DNA from: Streptomyces sp. CG1
GTDB taxonomy: Bacteria; Actinomycetota; Actinomycetes; Streptomycetales; Streptomycetaceae
Direction: 5' to 3'
DNA length: 64,000 nucleotides
NCBI RefSeq assembly: GCF_041080625.1
Contig: NZ_CP163518.1
Location: forward strand, 186,001 to 250,000
Shown here: positions 1 to 9,777 of the stretch, piece by piece
Position numbering within the stretch: the first letter of the stretch is position 1
How the letters are laid out: each line of letters starts with the position of its first letter
The notes under the pieces: model-generated
The model's input: the letters and a program-made list of their open reading frames with translations, nothing else
What the model was told of the DNA's origin: nothing
Database searches by the model: none
Position numbers and translations under genes: made by a program

Positions 1-57
1 GAGGTTGGCTCTGACCGGAATTCTGTGAAACCCCAGGTAGAAGACCCCCACGCAGGA

Positions 58-468
58 TCATTCAGTCACGGGATGAGCCTGCAGCCACAGGGTCAGGACG
101 GTCGGCCCGTAGGTGCTGCAGAACTCGCAATCACAGCTGGCGAGACAGTTCGCCTGGCAATGGGCGGTCGGCCAGAAGCGGGATGCACAGGGGCCTGGGT
201 CGAGCAGCCTCCCATCGCGGGGCAGCGTCCTGTCGCACCAGGTACAGCGGATTGCTGCAGGGACGCCGGCGTCCTGCAGCCGCCGGGCCGCCACGCTCGC
301 CCAGTCGAGCGGGGCTTCTTCCAGAACCGTCACAGGGGCGCGGTCGAGTAGAAGCTTGCCACGCCACAGGCTCAGTCCGGTCACCGCTCTGACTGCCTGC
401 AGAGCCTCCTGTCCGCCCTTCCCGGGCTCGGTCACAAGCACGGCGAACCCTGGCTCCTCCACGGACAC
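58..468 (-). CDS. L7/L12 C-terminal-domain-like protein with cysteine cluster
   Basis: The 136-residue protein starts at a GTG preceded by GAGGGAG. Its first 70 residues resemble the C-terminal domain of ribosomal protein L7/L12: a VLVTEPGK strand, then an AVTGLSLWRGKLLLDRAP helix-turn, then an AARRLQDAG helix. The second half is unlike L7/L12. It holds two CxxC-type pairs (CTWC, CEFC) and more Cys/His residues (HCQANC), so a metal-binding segment is likely. Streptomycetes carry several such stand-alone L7/L12-like proteins of unknown role. It is unlikely to be the true ribosomal stalk protein, because the N-terminal dimerisation domain is missing. Ribosome or elongation-factor contact is only a guess. 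Its 5' neighbour on the same strand is a decayed DUF6207-like reading frame. Confidence 0.7.
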   Translation of the reverse strand: MSVEEPGFAVLVTEPGKGGQEALQAVRAVTGLSLWRGKLLLDRAPVTVLEEAPLDWASVAARRLQDAGVPAAIRCTWCDRTLPRDGRLLDPGPCASRFWPTAHCQANCLASCDCEFCSTYGPTVLTLWLQAHPVTE

Positions 469-504
469 ATCTCCCTCGGCGACGGAGTACGTGGCCCCAG
501 TGTG

Positions 505-668
505 TCAGAGTCCTCGACCCGTCAATTTTCGGTGTCCCCTGAGCTGCCACGCATCGGGGCCTTCACGAAACTGCGGCCAGAGACTTGAGGTTCCCCAGGT
601 TCGGGCCATCGCGGCCTGGAAGGCGAAGACGGTCTCATCGTCGAAGCCGGGCCACAGAACTGGAGGGT
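505..668 (-). pseudogene. DUF6207-like remnant
   Basis: This minus-strand frame reads through FDDETVFAFQAAMARTWGTS and ends at a TGA 36 bases before the next gene. The pattern of an acidic stretch followed by FAFQxAxARTWxTS recalls the short streptomycete DUF6207 proteins. No start codon with a ribosome binding site was found, so it looks 5'-truncated. Function is unknown, and assignment rests on remembered family pattern only. Confidence 0.35.
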
Positions 669-864
669 GACGCGGAACGGTGCGGTTGCTGAATGCCTGT
701 GACCGGCCCCAGGACAGGTGTGGTTATCGGTCAGGTTCTTGGTGGGCTGGATTGATGGGCAACCCTCTGCACGGTGCTCGACCCGCCTCCAGTGGTGCTG
801 GTAGATCCCTGCTTGCATGTGGTCAACCCCGGGCAACCGCCCCATCGGAAGAAGGGGAACATTC

Positions 865-1329
865 ATGCTCAGACGTGCAAAGGCCGCTGTCGGCCTGGTC
901 CTCGGTCTGACCGGCGCCGTCGCCGGCGCAACCACAGCCACCGCCGCACCCGCCCAGCAGGTACCCACCCAGACCGTCGCCGTCGAGACCGTCGCCGTCC
1001 AGGCCGTCAACAATCTCGGCCTCACCACCGGCGAAGCCCAGAGCGTGCAGTGCTATGTCCGCGACGCCGGATTCAACCCCGGCACGATCGATGGCCAGCT
1101 CGGCTCCAACAGCTGGAAAGCCTGGCAGGGCTTCCTCAACGACCGCGGATTCAACGCGGGAACCGTCGACGGCGAGGTCGGTCCCAACACCATCAGCGGC
1201 CTCCAGCGCTTTCTCAACACCCTCGGCTACGACACCGGCGGCGTCGACGGCATCGCCGGCACCAAGACCAGGGCCGCATGGAAGGCGTTCTCCCGTCTCG
1301 GCAACGGCACCGACGGAAGCTGGTGCTGA
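865..1329 (+). CDS. secreted peptidoglycan-binding domain protein
   Basis: The chosen ATG follows GAAGGGG by 8 bases and gives 154 residues; a longer in-frame start lacks this and would spoil the signal peptide. The N-terminus (MLRRAKAAVGLVLGLTGAVA, then an Ala-rich cleavage region near residue 28) is a Sec signal. The rest contains two tandem PG_binding_1-type repeats, each with the G-x-x-DGxxGxxT-type core (GTIDGQLGSNSWKAWQ, then GTVDGEVGPNTISGLQ) and a third partial copy near the end (GVDGIAGTKTRAAWKAF). Such domains bind peptidoglycan non-catalytically. No catalytic domain is fused, so a wall-associated or adaptor role is likely. It is monocistronic, and a strong hairpin lies about 200 bases downstream. 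Confidence 0.85.
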   Translation: MLRRAKAAVGLVLGLTGAVAGATTATAAPAQQVPTQTVAVETVAVQAVNNLGLTTGEAQSVQCYVRDAGFNPGTIDGQLGSNSWKAWQGFLNDRGFNAGTVDGEVGPNTISGLQRFLNTLGYDTGGVDGIAGTKTRAAWKAFSRLGNGTDGSWC

Positions 1330-1530
1330 CCACCCGTCACGGCGTAAGACGGCGATCACCGCCGCGTAGGCATTCCGTCACAAGCCACTGACCTGCGCGC
1401 TCTTCCTCGAACGGCACGTATCTGCCGTACTCCGGCTGTCACATATCCTCAACCCCCTACCTCGCGATACCCCATCTGGGGGAGGTGTCGCATAGGGTTG
1501 CCAGGCCGATACTGGTTCGCCGTCCAGCAT

Positions 1531-1564
1531 GCTGAGGGCCCCGGGTCCGCTCGGGGCCCTCAGC
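1531..1564. terminator. perfect 13-bp stem hairpin
   Basis: GCTGAGGGCCCCG and CGGGGCCCTCAGC form a perfect 13-bp stem around an 8-base loop. There is no T tract, which is usual for strong Streptomyces terminators. It overlaps the stop codon of the minus-strand recombinase remnant and could serve either strand. Confidence 0.7.
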
Positions 1565-1738
1565 GCTGCCAGGGTGGATCTTCCGTTGTCAGTGGCATGC
1601 CGTACTTGTTCAGCGGCAACGGGTTGACCAGCACAGTCACCGTGCCGCGGTCGAGATCGAAGTCGTAGAAGCCCCGCAAGACCGTTTCGCAGTGCGTACG
1701 GGTGGTGGCCGCGTACACGGAGCCGGGGCACCGGTACC
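1560..1738 (-). pseudogene. tyrosine recombinase N-terminal remnant
   Basis: This minus-strand frame carries ETVLRGFYDFDLDRGT followed by VNPLPLN. That matches the core-binding (SAM-like) domain of phage-type tyrosine recombinases, where a xLRxFYDFHxxxGxGPxVNPxP segment is common. No catalytic domain follows, since the frame ends at TGA. It is a decayed integrase fragment and a hint of past site-specific integration here. Confidence 0.5.
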
Positions 1739-2810
1739 TCAGCGTGCGTTGACCTTGACCGTGCTCGTGGCCTGCGCGGGTTCGGTGCGCGCGTCACCGT
1801 CGAAGACCGCGGTGAAGTTCGTGTTCTTGGTGACCTTGTAGGAGATGACGAGCTTGCCGTCGCGGTCCACCGTGGCGGCCTGCACCAGCTTCTTGGCACC
1901 GCCCGCCGACTGCGCGTGGACCGAGACCTTGCGCTCCTTCCACGTCTTGCCGAGCTTGGCGGTCAGTGTGGTGTTCTTCCCCGACGTGACGGTCTTGCCG
2001 TTCCCGTCCAGGGTCAGCGTCGTCTTGTTGCGCGGGACGTCGACCGTGGCTGCGACTGTCGCAGGGGCATGCGTGGCGTCGCCGGGGTAGTGGAGGGGGT
2101 AGGTGAACTTGCCGCCCGCTTGCGGGGTGTCCTCGATCTCGAACTCGCGGTCGCGCGACAGCCACACCGTGCGGGTACCGAGCGACTTGCCCTTGGGCGA
2201 AGCGAGGTCGGTCCGCGTCACCTCCATCGGCAGGGAGTCGGGAAGCCAGGGCAGGAGAGGCCGAACTTGCCGGTCAGGGTCAGCATCTTGTCCAGCGGGG
2301 CCTTCGCGGGCGCACTACGCTCAGCTTGGTCACCGCCTTGGTGGCGTCGTCGAACGACCGCAGCACGAGGTTCCTCCCGCTCGCGCCGTCGCTGGTGAGG
2401 ACGAACAGCTTGCTGCTGTCGGGAGCCCAGGCCAGGCCGTGCGGCTGCACGGAGTTGTAGCCGCCGGTGCTGATGAACCGGGCCGCACGGCTGTCTCCTG
2501 GCCGGTAGACGCAGGTGTCCACTCCTTGCCGTACCGGACCCCCACGGCCAGGGCGCCGTCCGGCGCGTACCGGACGGCGTTCGGCTCGCCTTGGTTCTCA
2601 AGGATCCTGGTGTCCTTGCCGCCGTAGAAGCCAGAGCGGAGGTTCATCACGAAGTCGTCGGCCGTCCGCGGTGACGATCTCCTTCCCGTCCGGCGAGACG
2701 GCGAGATCCTCCTGGCCGCCGAGGCTGTCGGGCATGATCTGCTTGCGGCAGGCGCGCTTCTGCGCCGTGCCGGAGGAGATACGGTCTCTGTCAGCGGTCC
2801 CGAACGCCAT
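1739..2810 (-). pseudogene. beta-propeller / Ig-like repeat protein, frameshifted
   Basis: Homologous stretches of one protein occur in at least three frames in the right order. They include DSLGGQEDLAVSPDGKEIVT, then GEPNAVRYAPDGALAVGVRY, then QPHGLAWAPDSSKLFVLTSD (TolB/WD40-like blades with the xxWAPDSSKLFV strand). The last is an open 162-residue block (1739-2227) with Ig-like tandem domains (TVAATVDVPRNKTTLTLDG). Streptomycetes carry intact secreted proteins of this type, with a propeller followed by Ig-like repeats and a final KVNAR-like end. Several indels make this copy non-functional unless the assembly is wrong. The 5' end is lost near 2810. Confidence 0.7.
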
Positions 2811-2942
2811 ACTGACACTCGAGCTCGCACGTCATCACAGATGCATCGGCGTCCCGGACGGACGCGGCCTGATTTTCCCGCCTCCACGGCGGCCCGCGCC
2901 GCGGGCCTGGATTACTGACACGAGATATTGAGTGAGTATTGG

Positions 2943-3418
2943 TCAGGCTGCTGGGATGGGTTGGAATCGGACGGTGAGCCCGAGGCGGTTGGTTTTGCTT
3001 GTCATGCGGCGCATGCTGCGTTCGGGGTCGCGTCGGGTGCAGTAGTCGGCGCCGAGGTTCCTGGTAGGTGGTCGCTTGCCGCTGGCTACGAGGAAGCCAT
3101 CGAGGACGTTGGAGCGGTACTGCAGGCGCCTGAGCCGGTTACGCGCGAGGGCTTCGAGTCGGTCGAGGGCAGTGCTCGCGAGGTTCGCGAGACTGTGCTT
3201 CACATGTGCCCAGAGATACTCGACCGGGTTCAGTTCGGGCGCGTATGTGGGTAGCAGGAAGACCGTCAGCCAGTCCCACTCGTTGATCAGGTGGCGCATC
3301 GCGTGGGAGACGTGGGTGTTCAGCCGGTCCCACACCGGCACGATCGGCGCCTTGACCAGATCGTGCACGCCGTCGAGCAGGCCGATGTCATCGCGGTGGG
3401 TGCGGATCGTTTCGAGGG
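2943..3418 (-). pseudogene. IS630-family transposase, 5'-truncated
   Basis: The readable part begins near ETIRTHRDDIGLLDGV and continues through PIVPVWDRLNTHVS, LPTYAPELNPVEYLWAHVK and LRRLQYRSNVLDGFL. This is the C-terminal half of the DDE domain of IS630 transposases, including the second Asp (VWDRLN) and the glutamate in NPVE. The N-terminal HTH and the first Asp are missing. A related but different broken copy lies at the right edge of the window. Confidence 0.85.
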
Positions 3419-3545
3419 AGGGTGCTGATCAGGTGCCGTACACCTATGTGCCCTTGCCAGGTCCTTGGCAATTGCCGGAGATGCAGGCCTGCCCGGGTCT
3501 GGTGATGGCCAGATGTGCCGGAGTGATGCCTGGCACGATGGGGGC

Positions 3546-3863
3546 ATGTCTGCTTACGTGATCTCCGAAGTGGAAGTGCTGGACGAGGAAGAGGCTGACA
3601 GCTACCGCAGATTGGCGGAGGCTTCTATCCGGCTTTATGGAGGCCGCTATATCGTCCGCGGGGCCATGCCCGACGCCGTGGAAGGAACCTGGCCGACACC
3701 CCGTCGGCTGGTTGTCGTCGAGTTTCCGGACATGGACCGGGCCAGGCAGTGGTACGCCTCCGCCGAGTACGCGGAAGCACTGCAGATACGGAAGACGGCG
3801 CTGGAACGACGGCTGCTGTTCGCCGACGGTGTTCCTGAAGAGGGTGCGGAACTCCTGAGATGA
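3546..3863 (+). CDS. DUF1330 domain protein
   Basis: The 105-residue protein has the ferredoxin-like DUF1330 pattern: an N-terminal YVISEVEV strand, YRRLAEASIRLYGGRYIVRG, then RRLVVVEFPDMDRARQWYAS and EYAEALQIRK. The ATG at 3546 is chosen because residues before it do not fit the family; an upstream in-frame start exists at 3465. DUF1330 proteins are small cytoplasmic dimeric alpha/beta barrels of uncertain function. It is isolated between two transposase remnants. Confidence 0.85.
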   Translation: MSAYVISEVEVLDEEEADSYRRLAEASIRLYGGRYIVRGAMPDAVEGTWPTPRRLVVVEFPDMDRARQWYASAEYAEALQIRKTALERRLLFADGVPEEGAELLR

Positions 3864-3879
3864 CGGTCGGGATCTGGCA

Positions 3880-4366
3880 GTGAGTGCGTAGTCCTGCTGG
3901 TCGATGGGGAGATAGAGACGTCGGTGTTCGTGGTCGGCCTCCAAGGCCCAGTAGGAGTCGAAGTCACCGTTCGCGATGACGATGCGAAGTTGGAGGACGA
4001 CTTCGGCGCTGGCCAGTCCCCAGCGGGCGCCGGCGATGTCGAGGTGGTCGCCGATCAGATGGCGGCAGGCGCCCTCGACGGCGCCGGTGGCGATCGGCCG
4101 GCCCGCGGCGAGAACGGTGTCGTAATGGAGTTGGCCGAGGTCGCCCGTGAGGAAGCGGTGACCGCGTCGCGGTCAGCGGTCTTCATCTGTTCGGCTTCGG
4201 GGTCACCTCGGTGGCGACGCGTTCGGCGTGTCCGGCGCGGAGCGCGGTGAGCTTGTCCTCGGTCCAGGCTTCGGCCTCGCGGCTTCCAGGCGGATTGGAA
4301 GGCATGCGCGGCCGCCCATGTGTACTCGGCGACATGCACGAAGTCGAGCAGGACGTCGAGAGTCAC
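3880..4366 (-). pseudogene. ISKra4-type transposase remnant
   Basis: Pieces typical of ISKra4-family transposases appear in order but in different frames. VLLDFVHVAEYTWAAAHAF comes first, then GAVEGACRHLIGDHLDIAG, then VVLQLRIVIANGDFDSYWAL and EHRRLYLPIDQQDYAL near the end. Indels separate the pieces. The N-terminal region is missing beyond about 4366. Confidence 0.6.
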
Positions 4367-4694
4367 CTCGCGGCGGGCGGCTTCGGCGTGGACGAGGCCA
4401 CGAACTCATCGAGAAGCTCGAGTTCGAGCAGGAGGAATGGGAGTACACGACGAATAACCTCGACTGGTACACCCAGGACACGATCTTCTTCTCCATCACC
4501 GGCTGACCAATCAGGATGCGACACCCGGGTCGTCGCCCCGCATCGGAGGCGACGGCCGACGGACACCTTCGGAACGATCCGCTGCAGCGGGAGCGTTGTG
4601 CCGAGTCCTGCATGGCGGCGGAGGGCGGGCCGCCTTCGGAGCGCTCGGTCTTGCAACCTTGGACGCGGGCCTCGATGGTGCGGGGGTTGTGCTG

Positions 4695-5027
4695 CTACCG
4701 GAGTTCGACAGAGTACGAGGTGCCGGGAAACTCCCATCCGTTGGTGCCTTCGCCGATGTCCGCCACGATGACGTCGTCGATAAAGCGGTCCTCGAACTCG
4801 TCGTCGGTGAGTTCGTCGGCCAGCCAGAGTTCCTCGATCTCGTTCCAGTCGCCCCTGCTGGCGTCGATACGCAGGGGTGTGGCCCGTCGTGTGCCGCGCT
4901 CGCGTTCGTCGTTGCCCGTCTTGACGAGACCGCTGATCTCGAACTGGCCGTTCTTGACGTGGTCGGGGATCGGTTCGGCGGGGACGATGGCGGCGTTCTC
5001 GGACCGAGCCGTAAGTGCTCGTCGCAA
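4695..5027 (-). pseudogene. unrecognised protein fragment
   Basis: This coherent acidic stretch is joined to the IS3 remnant upstream. It includes VKNGQFEISGLVKTGNDE, WNEIEELWLADELTDDEFED and VADIGEGTNGWEFPG. Composition and codon use look coding, but I do not recognise the family. It is probably the C-terminal end of a gene cut by the adjacent IS. The stretch from 4367 to 4694 holds only scrambled short frames, and I see nothing certain in it. Confidence 0.35.
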
Positions 5028-5524
5028 TCTTCAGTCCGTGGCTGGTCAGGACTCGGCAGATCGGCTCGAGTCCGAACACCTGTCGGTGCGCGTCGATGAA
5101 GGTTACGAACGCTTCGAGGGCCGGTCGAGCTCGGCCGCGAACAAAGCCGAGGCCACCTTGAGGATCTCGTTGGCCCGTCGCCGCTCGGCGTTCTCGGCGT
5201 TGAGTCGCTTGATCGCCGCGGCCTCCTCGGAGGTGACGCCGGGACACTGGCCGGCGTTGACCTGGGATGTGCGGACCACGTCCGCACCGTCTCCGCGGCA
5301 CCGATGCCCCGCTTCGCGGCGACCGCTTTCATCGCGGCCCACTCGGTCGGGTAGCTGGGACGGATCTCCGCGGCCATGCGCACCGCACGCTCACGAAGCA
5401 ACTGACCCAGGCTCTCTGCGTCCTCCAGCAGCCATGGGCCCGGTCTCGCGTCGTCCGGCACCAACCACACCCGACTGCCGAACCAGCCGCGCGCCTCGGT
5501 TCTGTCCGGTACCCAGCCGAGCAT
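5028..5524 (-). pseudogene. IS3-family orfA/orfB remnant
   Basis: OrfA-like sequence (RERAVRMAAEIRPSYPTEWA, then AVAAKRGIGAAETVRTW) is followed in another frame by the leucine-zipper region (EEAAAIKRLNAENAERRRAN, EILKVASALFAAELDRP). The start of orfB comes next (FIDAHRQVFGLEPICRVL). All are standard IS3-family parts. OrfB is lost after about 50 residues and orfA is frameshifted, so the element is dead. Confidence 0.75.
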
Positions 5525-5883
5525 TTCGTACGTCCCACGCCGGTGAATCCCGAACAGCCCCTCCGCCTCGGCACAGACGGCCCCAGGCAGGGCCGTGCTC
5601 TGTATCGGTCAGCGTGTACCGCGTGGGCTCGCGAGGGTTCTCGTCCTCATACACGGTGGGAATCACGCCCCGACCACGCTCCGACGACGAAGACGGGCGC
5701 TGCTGCGGGGCGCAGGGGCAGCGGCCGTCCCTGGCCGGCGGCGCACGTGCCCGGTGGCAGTCGGCACGACTCGATGCCACCCTTCTCGAAAAGTCGCATC
5801 GGTATGCCCTGTCCGGTGGCACTGGTGACAACATGCCAGAGGGAGCGTGTGCAGGCGCGGCGGAGTATTCCGGGAGCGGTCTC

Positions 5884-6432
5884 ATGGTGATCACGTGGCG
5901 TCGGATCGACGAGCAGGACTTCCCGCTGCTGCGGACGTGGCTCCAGCAGCCCCACGTGAAGCGTTGGTGGAATCACGAGACAACGGCGGAGGCGGTGGCG
6001 CGCGACTTCGGCCCCGCTGCCCGGGGCGAGGAGCCCTCGGAGGATCTCCTCGCATTCCTCGAAGGCCTTCCGGTCGGTCTGGTACAGCGTTCACGCCTGC
6101 GGGACTACCCCGAGTACCTTGCCGAGCTGGCGTCTATCGTCCCTGTACCTGACGGCGCGATGACCATCGACTACCTGATCGGCGATCCCCGCCAGACCGG
6201 CCAGGGCATCGGGACGGCGGTGATCCGCTCCGCAATCGTGCGCACCTGGGCCGAACACCCGGCCGCCCCGTGCGTTCTCGTCCCGGTGGTGGCAGCCAAC
6301 CGCGCTTCATGGCGGGCGCTTGAGCGGGCCGGGCTGCGCCGGGTCGGGGTCGGAAACCTGGAGCCGGACAACCCGGTCGATGACCGGACCCACTACCTCT
6401 ACCGCATCGACCGGCCGCGGACCGGCGACTGA
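5884..6432 (+). CDS. AAC(6')-like GNAT acetyltransferase
   Basis: The ATG at 5884 sits 8 bases after GGGAG and gives 182 residues, the usual length for this family. The N-terminus (ITWRRIDEQDFPLLRTWLQQ, VKRWW) and the GLVQRSRLRDYPEYL segment match aminoglycoside 6'-N-acetyltransferase-like proteins. The acetyl-CoA loop is DPRQTGQGIGTAVIRSAI, followed by VPVVAANRASWRALERAGLR. It would transfer acetyl from acetyl-CoA to an amino group. Whether the substrate is an aminoglycoside cannot be told from sequence. It stands alone between remnants, which fits a mobile resistance-type gene. Confidence 0.85.
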   Translation: MVITWRRIDEQDFPLLRTWLQQPHVKRWWNHETTAEAVARDFGPAARGEEPSEDLLAFLEGLPVGLVQRSRLRDYPEYLAELASIVPVPDGAMTIDYLIGDPRQTGQGIGTAVIRSAIVRTWAEHPAAPCVLVPVVAANRASWRALERAGLRRVGVGNLEPDNPVDDRTHYLYRIDRPRTGD

Positions 6433-6545
6433 CGGTCTCACCTGGCCGCCAACCAGAGCGCTCAGCCCCGCCAAATCAAGTGCACATCCGCCAAACGGAA
6501 CGCTCAGTCACAGTTGCCGTGACCCGCCTACCCGACCTCACGGAC

Positions 6546-6770
6546 CTAGAGGTCGAACTCGACGTACTCGATGTCCGTGAAGCGCACCTCCTCAAAGGAG
6601 CCGGCGCGGCGGCCGAGCGTCCTGGAAGTACACCTCTTTGAGCGCCTCGGCGGCGATGCGCTGGAGCTGTTGGTCGGTGGCCCCCTGTTCTTGGGCGTCG
6701 AAGAGGAGGGCGGCGTACTGCGGCGGCAGGGCCACGGTCAGGTGGCGGAGGCGGGCGTCGTCGGTTGAGC
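6546..6770 (-). pseudogene. small unrecognised ORF with one frameshift
   Basis: The minus strand reads LTVALPPQYAALLFDAQEQG and AAEALKEVYFQDA in one frame. It continues as GRRAGSFEEVRFTDIEYVEF to a TAG in the next frame; adding one base near 6610 joins them. The amphipathic helix and the Asp/Glu-rich tail look coding. I do not know the family. The next 450 bases (6771-7228) hold nothing I can support except the ribosome binding site of the following gene. Confidence 0.4.
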
Positions 6771-7228
6771 CGACCGGGGCGGTGTAACCGTCCAGGCTCG
6801 GGTGCCGATGAGGATCCCTTTGGCGTCACATCCTCTTTTCACAGGTCACGGGGGTTGTGACGCACGGTAGCGATCCCGCTTGTCGTTCGGTTGGGTGTCG
6901 ACGGACGGCGCCCGAACGGTAATGGAAGGATCTTCAGGCGGCTGCGAACGGGCTGGCTGCTGCCCGACCGTCCAGGAGAGCCATCGCGGCCATCATGAGG
7001 GTATGGAAGCGGAGCTCACCCGAAAATGAGACCCGGCAACCTTCTGCGTACCTTCTCCATCGATCTTGTCGCCAAGCGGCGCGGTGACCCGGTGACACCT
7101 GTGCGTCACCACCGCTCAACGGGTTGTTCGTAGGCTACGGGCGAACGGCGATAAAATTACCTAAATCGGTGGCCTGGCTTCCGGACCTAGGCTGCTGCTC
7201 GACCTGTGCGACCTTGGGGAGCGGCACG

Positions 7229-8347
7229 GTGGCGAGGTCTCCTGAGGGACACGGAGTCACGCACAGCGCTGGTGCGCGGAGCAGATTGCTGCCCGTGCTG
7301 CCTGCTCTGCTGCTGTTCATCGGCCTGTTCGTCGGCCTCTTCACACCCCGCGGTGTCAGGCCGGATGCCTTCCTCGCCACGGCCATGATTTCTGCCGCCG
7401 CGCTGCTGCCCCTGTGGGGGACCGTGCTCATCGGAGTGGGCGCGTGCGCCATCTTTGTCGGCCTGATGGTGGACTTCAATGATCTGGGGGACGCGACCGC
7501 CTACTCTGAGCTGGCCACCCTCGCGGCGATTGCGGCATTCGCCGTCTTCTTCAACCGCCTGCTTGGCCGACGCGCCCATCAGCTTGTTCTGGTCCGCTCA
7601 GTGGCCGAGACCGCCCAGCTGGCGGTCCTGCATCCGGTACCGCGACACCTCGGGCACGTCACGCTCGAGAGCCTGTACCTGGCCGCCGCCGCGGAAGCCC
7701 GGATCGGCGGCGACCTGTACGAGGCAATACGCACCCCGCACGGCGTACGGCTGCTGATCGGTGACGTACGCGGCAAGGGCCTGCTCGCGATCCAGACGGC
7801 CGCGACGCTGCTCAGCGCCTTCCGCGAGGCCGCCCACGACGCACCCGACCTGCCCCACCTCGCGCGCCGCCTCGAGACGAGCATGAGCCGCCACGCTTCC
7901 CAGTACCCGGGAGTCCCGGGCTCGGACATCGCTGAACGTTTCATCACCGCTCTCCTCGCCGAGATCCCGGACGATGAACCGGTCGTCCGGACCGTCACCT
8001 GCGGCCACCCGCCCCCGCTGCTGCTGCACCGCGGCGAGGTCCGGGAGCTGCAGCCCTCCGCTCCCTCACCGCCGCTCAACCTGGGCATGCTGGTGGGCGA
8101 CGGGTACCACGTCGACCTCGCTCCCTTCCACCCCGGAGACCAGCTCCTGCTGTACACCGACGGGGTCACTGAGACTCGCGACCGCTCCGGCGCCTTCTAC
8201 CCCCTCGCCGAACGCATCCGCTCATGGAGCGGCGAGGCGCCCCACCAGCTCCTCGACCATCTCCACCGCGACCTGATCGCCTACAGCGGCGGCGAGCTCG
8301 ACGACGACATCGCTGCCCTCGTCGCCCGGCGACGCCCGAGCCTCTGA
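7229..8347 (+). CDS. membrane-anchored SpoIIE/PP2C phosphatase
   Basis: The GTG at 7229 follows GGGGAG by 8 bases and gives 372 residues. The N-terminal third has three hydrophobic segments (LLPVLPALLLFIGLFVGL; the span from AMISAAALLPLW to GACAIFVGLMV; LATLAAIAAFAVFF). The rest is a SpoIIE-type PP2C phosphatase: ARIGGDLYEA and IGDVRGKGL metal sites, then LLYTDGVTETRD and ELDDDIAALV. Such proteins dephosphorylate serine or threonine on anti-sigma antagonist proteins, releasing partner-switch control of sigma factors. No anti-sigma or antagonist gene is adjacent, so the partner is unknown. Streptomycetes have dozens of these. Confidence 0.9.
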   Translation: MARSPEGHGVTHSAGARSRLLPVLPALLLFIGLFVGLFTPRGVRPDAFLATAMISAAALLPLWGTVLIGVGACAIFVGLMVDFNDLGDATAYSELATLAAIAAFAVFFNRLLGRRAHQLVLVRSVAETAQLAVLHPVPRHLGHVTLESLYLAAAAEARIGGDLYEAIRTPHGVRLLIGDVRGKGLLAIQTAATLLSAFREAAHDAPDLPHLARRLETSMSRHASQYPGVPGSDIAERFITALLAEIPDDEPVVRTVTCGHPPPLLLHRGEVRELQPSAPSPPLNLGMLVGDGYHVDLAPFHPGDQLLLYTDGVTETRDRSGAFYPLAERIRSWSGEAPHQLLDHLHRDLIAYSGGELDDDIAALVARRRPSL

Positions 8348-8469
8348 GCGTGAGAGAAGGCTCTGACCTGCGCAGGTTTGCCGGAACTCATTCGAAGTAC
8401 CTGAAGCCGGGGCACCCTCGCGTGCCGCCAACTCGCTTCAACAGCCCGCTACTTGGCACCATCCGACGG

Positions 8470-8868
8470 CCTACGGCCGGACGAGATCGACATGTCCCTG
8501 GTCAGCGTGGACTCCACCACCACGCGAACCCATCACGACGCCGCCGGGATGCGGGTCGGCGAACAGACCCAGGCCACGCTCGAAGAGGCGGCCTCGCAAA
8601 ACGGGGGAGCGTGCGAGGAACAAGGCGGGCAGGACGATGGCGCTGGTCCTGGCCGCTGGGCAGGCCACCGGCAGTCCCCAGTTCATCCCGGCCCTGAGCA
8701 GGATGCGGATCCGTCTGCCCGTCGGCCGTCCGTCCGCGCACCCGGCTGGAAGCCATGGCCGACGATAAGGCTTACTCCACCCGCGACAACCGCTCCCACC
8801 TGCGTAAACGCCGCATCAAGGCGGTCATCCCGGAGAAGAAGGACCAGGCTGCCGACCGCAGGTTTCTC
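8470..8868 (+). pseudogene. IS5-family transposase remnant
   Basis: MSLVSVDSTTTRTHHDAAG (first DDE Asp region) is followed in a second frame by AGQATGSPQFIPALSRMRI, and in a third by ADDKAYSTRDNRSHLRKRRI and AVIPEKKDQ. These are consecutive blocks of an IS5-family DDE domain, shifted by indels. Both ends are missing. Confidence 0.75.
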
Positions 8869-9500
8869 GTCCCCTGGGGCCAGACCGTAGCAGTCTTCCT
8901 CGGTGTCTTCGTCCTCGGCGTCGTCCAGGACGCGGCGCTGTGCGCGGTGGGCTGGGCAGCAGCAGCGGGTTGCCCGGTGGGGCCGGCGGGCGCAACGGTC
9001 TCGTAGGCGCGCAGCGCAGCAGCGAGGCGGCGTCCCTCGGCGGCGGTGTCCGGCGGTTGCAGCGGCGGTGCAGCCAGCTGGGCCAGGGACGGCCCGAGTT
9101 CCGCAAGGGCTTCCTGGTCGCCGTCCGTCAGCGCGGTGCGCAGCGCAGCCAGCACGTGGGTGACGGTGGCCGACAGCCCCTGCTGGGCACCGGACGTGCA
9201 GGGAAGCGCTGCTTCGGTCAACTCCCGCTCCGCCGCACTGCCCAGGTTCCGCGCAAGGCCTTCGCCGCCCGTACCGACGGGGGACGTGCCGGCGTCGAGG
9301 AAGCGGGTGTGCAGCGGACCGGGGCGGAGATACGCCGAGCCGATCGCGCCGAAGTCGCGCTCTGCGACCGTCATCAGGACCTTGGCAGGGTCCCCGGTCG
9401 GCGCGAGCGTCGCCAGGACGTCGGCGTCCAACGGGCTCAGGAGCGTGGGATCGACCCAGCTCCACCGTGGCTTGGTGGGCTGTGCCGCAATCGCCGATGG
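8772..9500 (-). pseudogene. truncated protein of unknown function
   Basis: The convincing part (about 8900-9490) reads WSWVDPTLLSPLDADVLATL, DPAKVLMTVAERDFGAIG, LRPGPLHTRFLDAGTSP and then a helical segment (ELTEAALPC, THVLAALRTALTDGDQEALA). The downstream end runs into the IS5 remnant at 8868, so the C-terminus is probably replaced. The start is unclear; the open frame continues to 9800 but codon use there is not convincing. I do not recognise the family. Confidence 0.4.
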
Positions 9501-9777
9501 CAGCCCGTGCGCTCGCGGTCCGTTGTGCCGAAGTCCTGACTCCGTAGCTATGTGCGACTGCGCCCGAAGCCATTTACCGGGCCGTGCCAGGTTCTCTCCG
9601 AAGGAAGAGGCGAGCACTCTTCCGGTTGGGCTGGGCCACCACCTTGACTGATGACTGCCCAGCCGGAGCGCTTGCGGCCATCCCATGGCTTGAGTGGCTT
9701 GAGAGGCCAACGCGCCATCCGCGGCTGTGCTGCCCGCATTTCTACCGGCCATTTGCATAGCGAACAGGAGACTCCGC

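Noticed and set aside
4228..4506. Plus-strand frame ending in an acidic, aromatic tail
   Set aside because: Only the last 35 residues look protein-like, and the rest overlaps a transposase remnant on the other strand.
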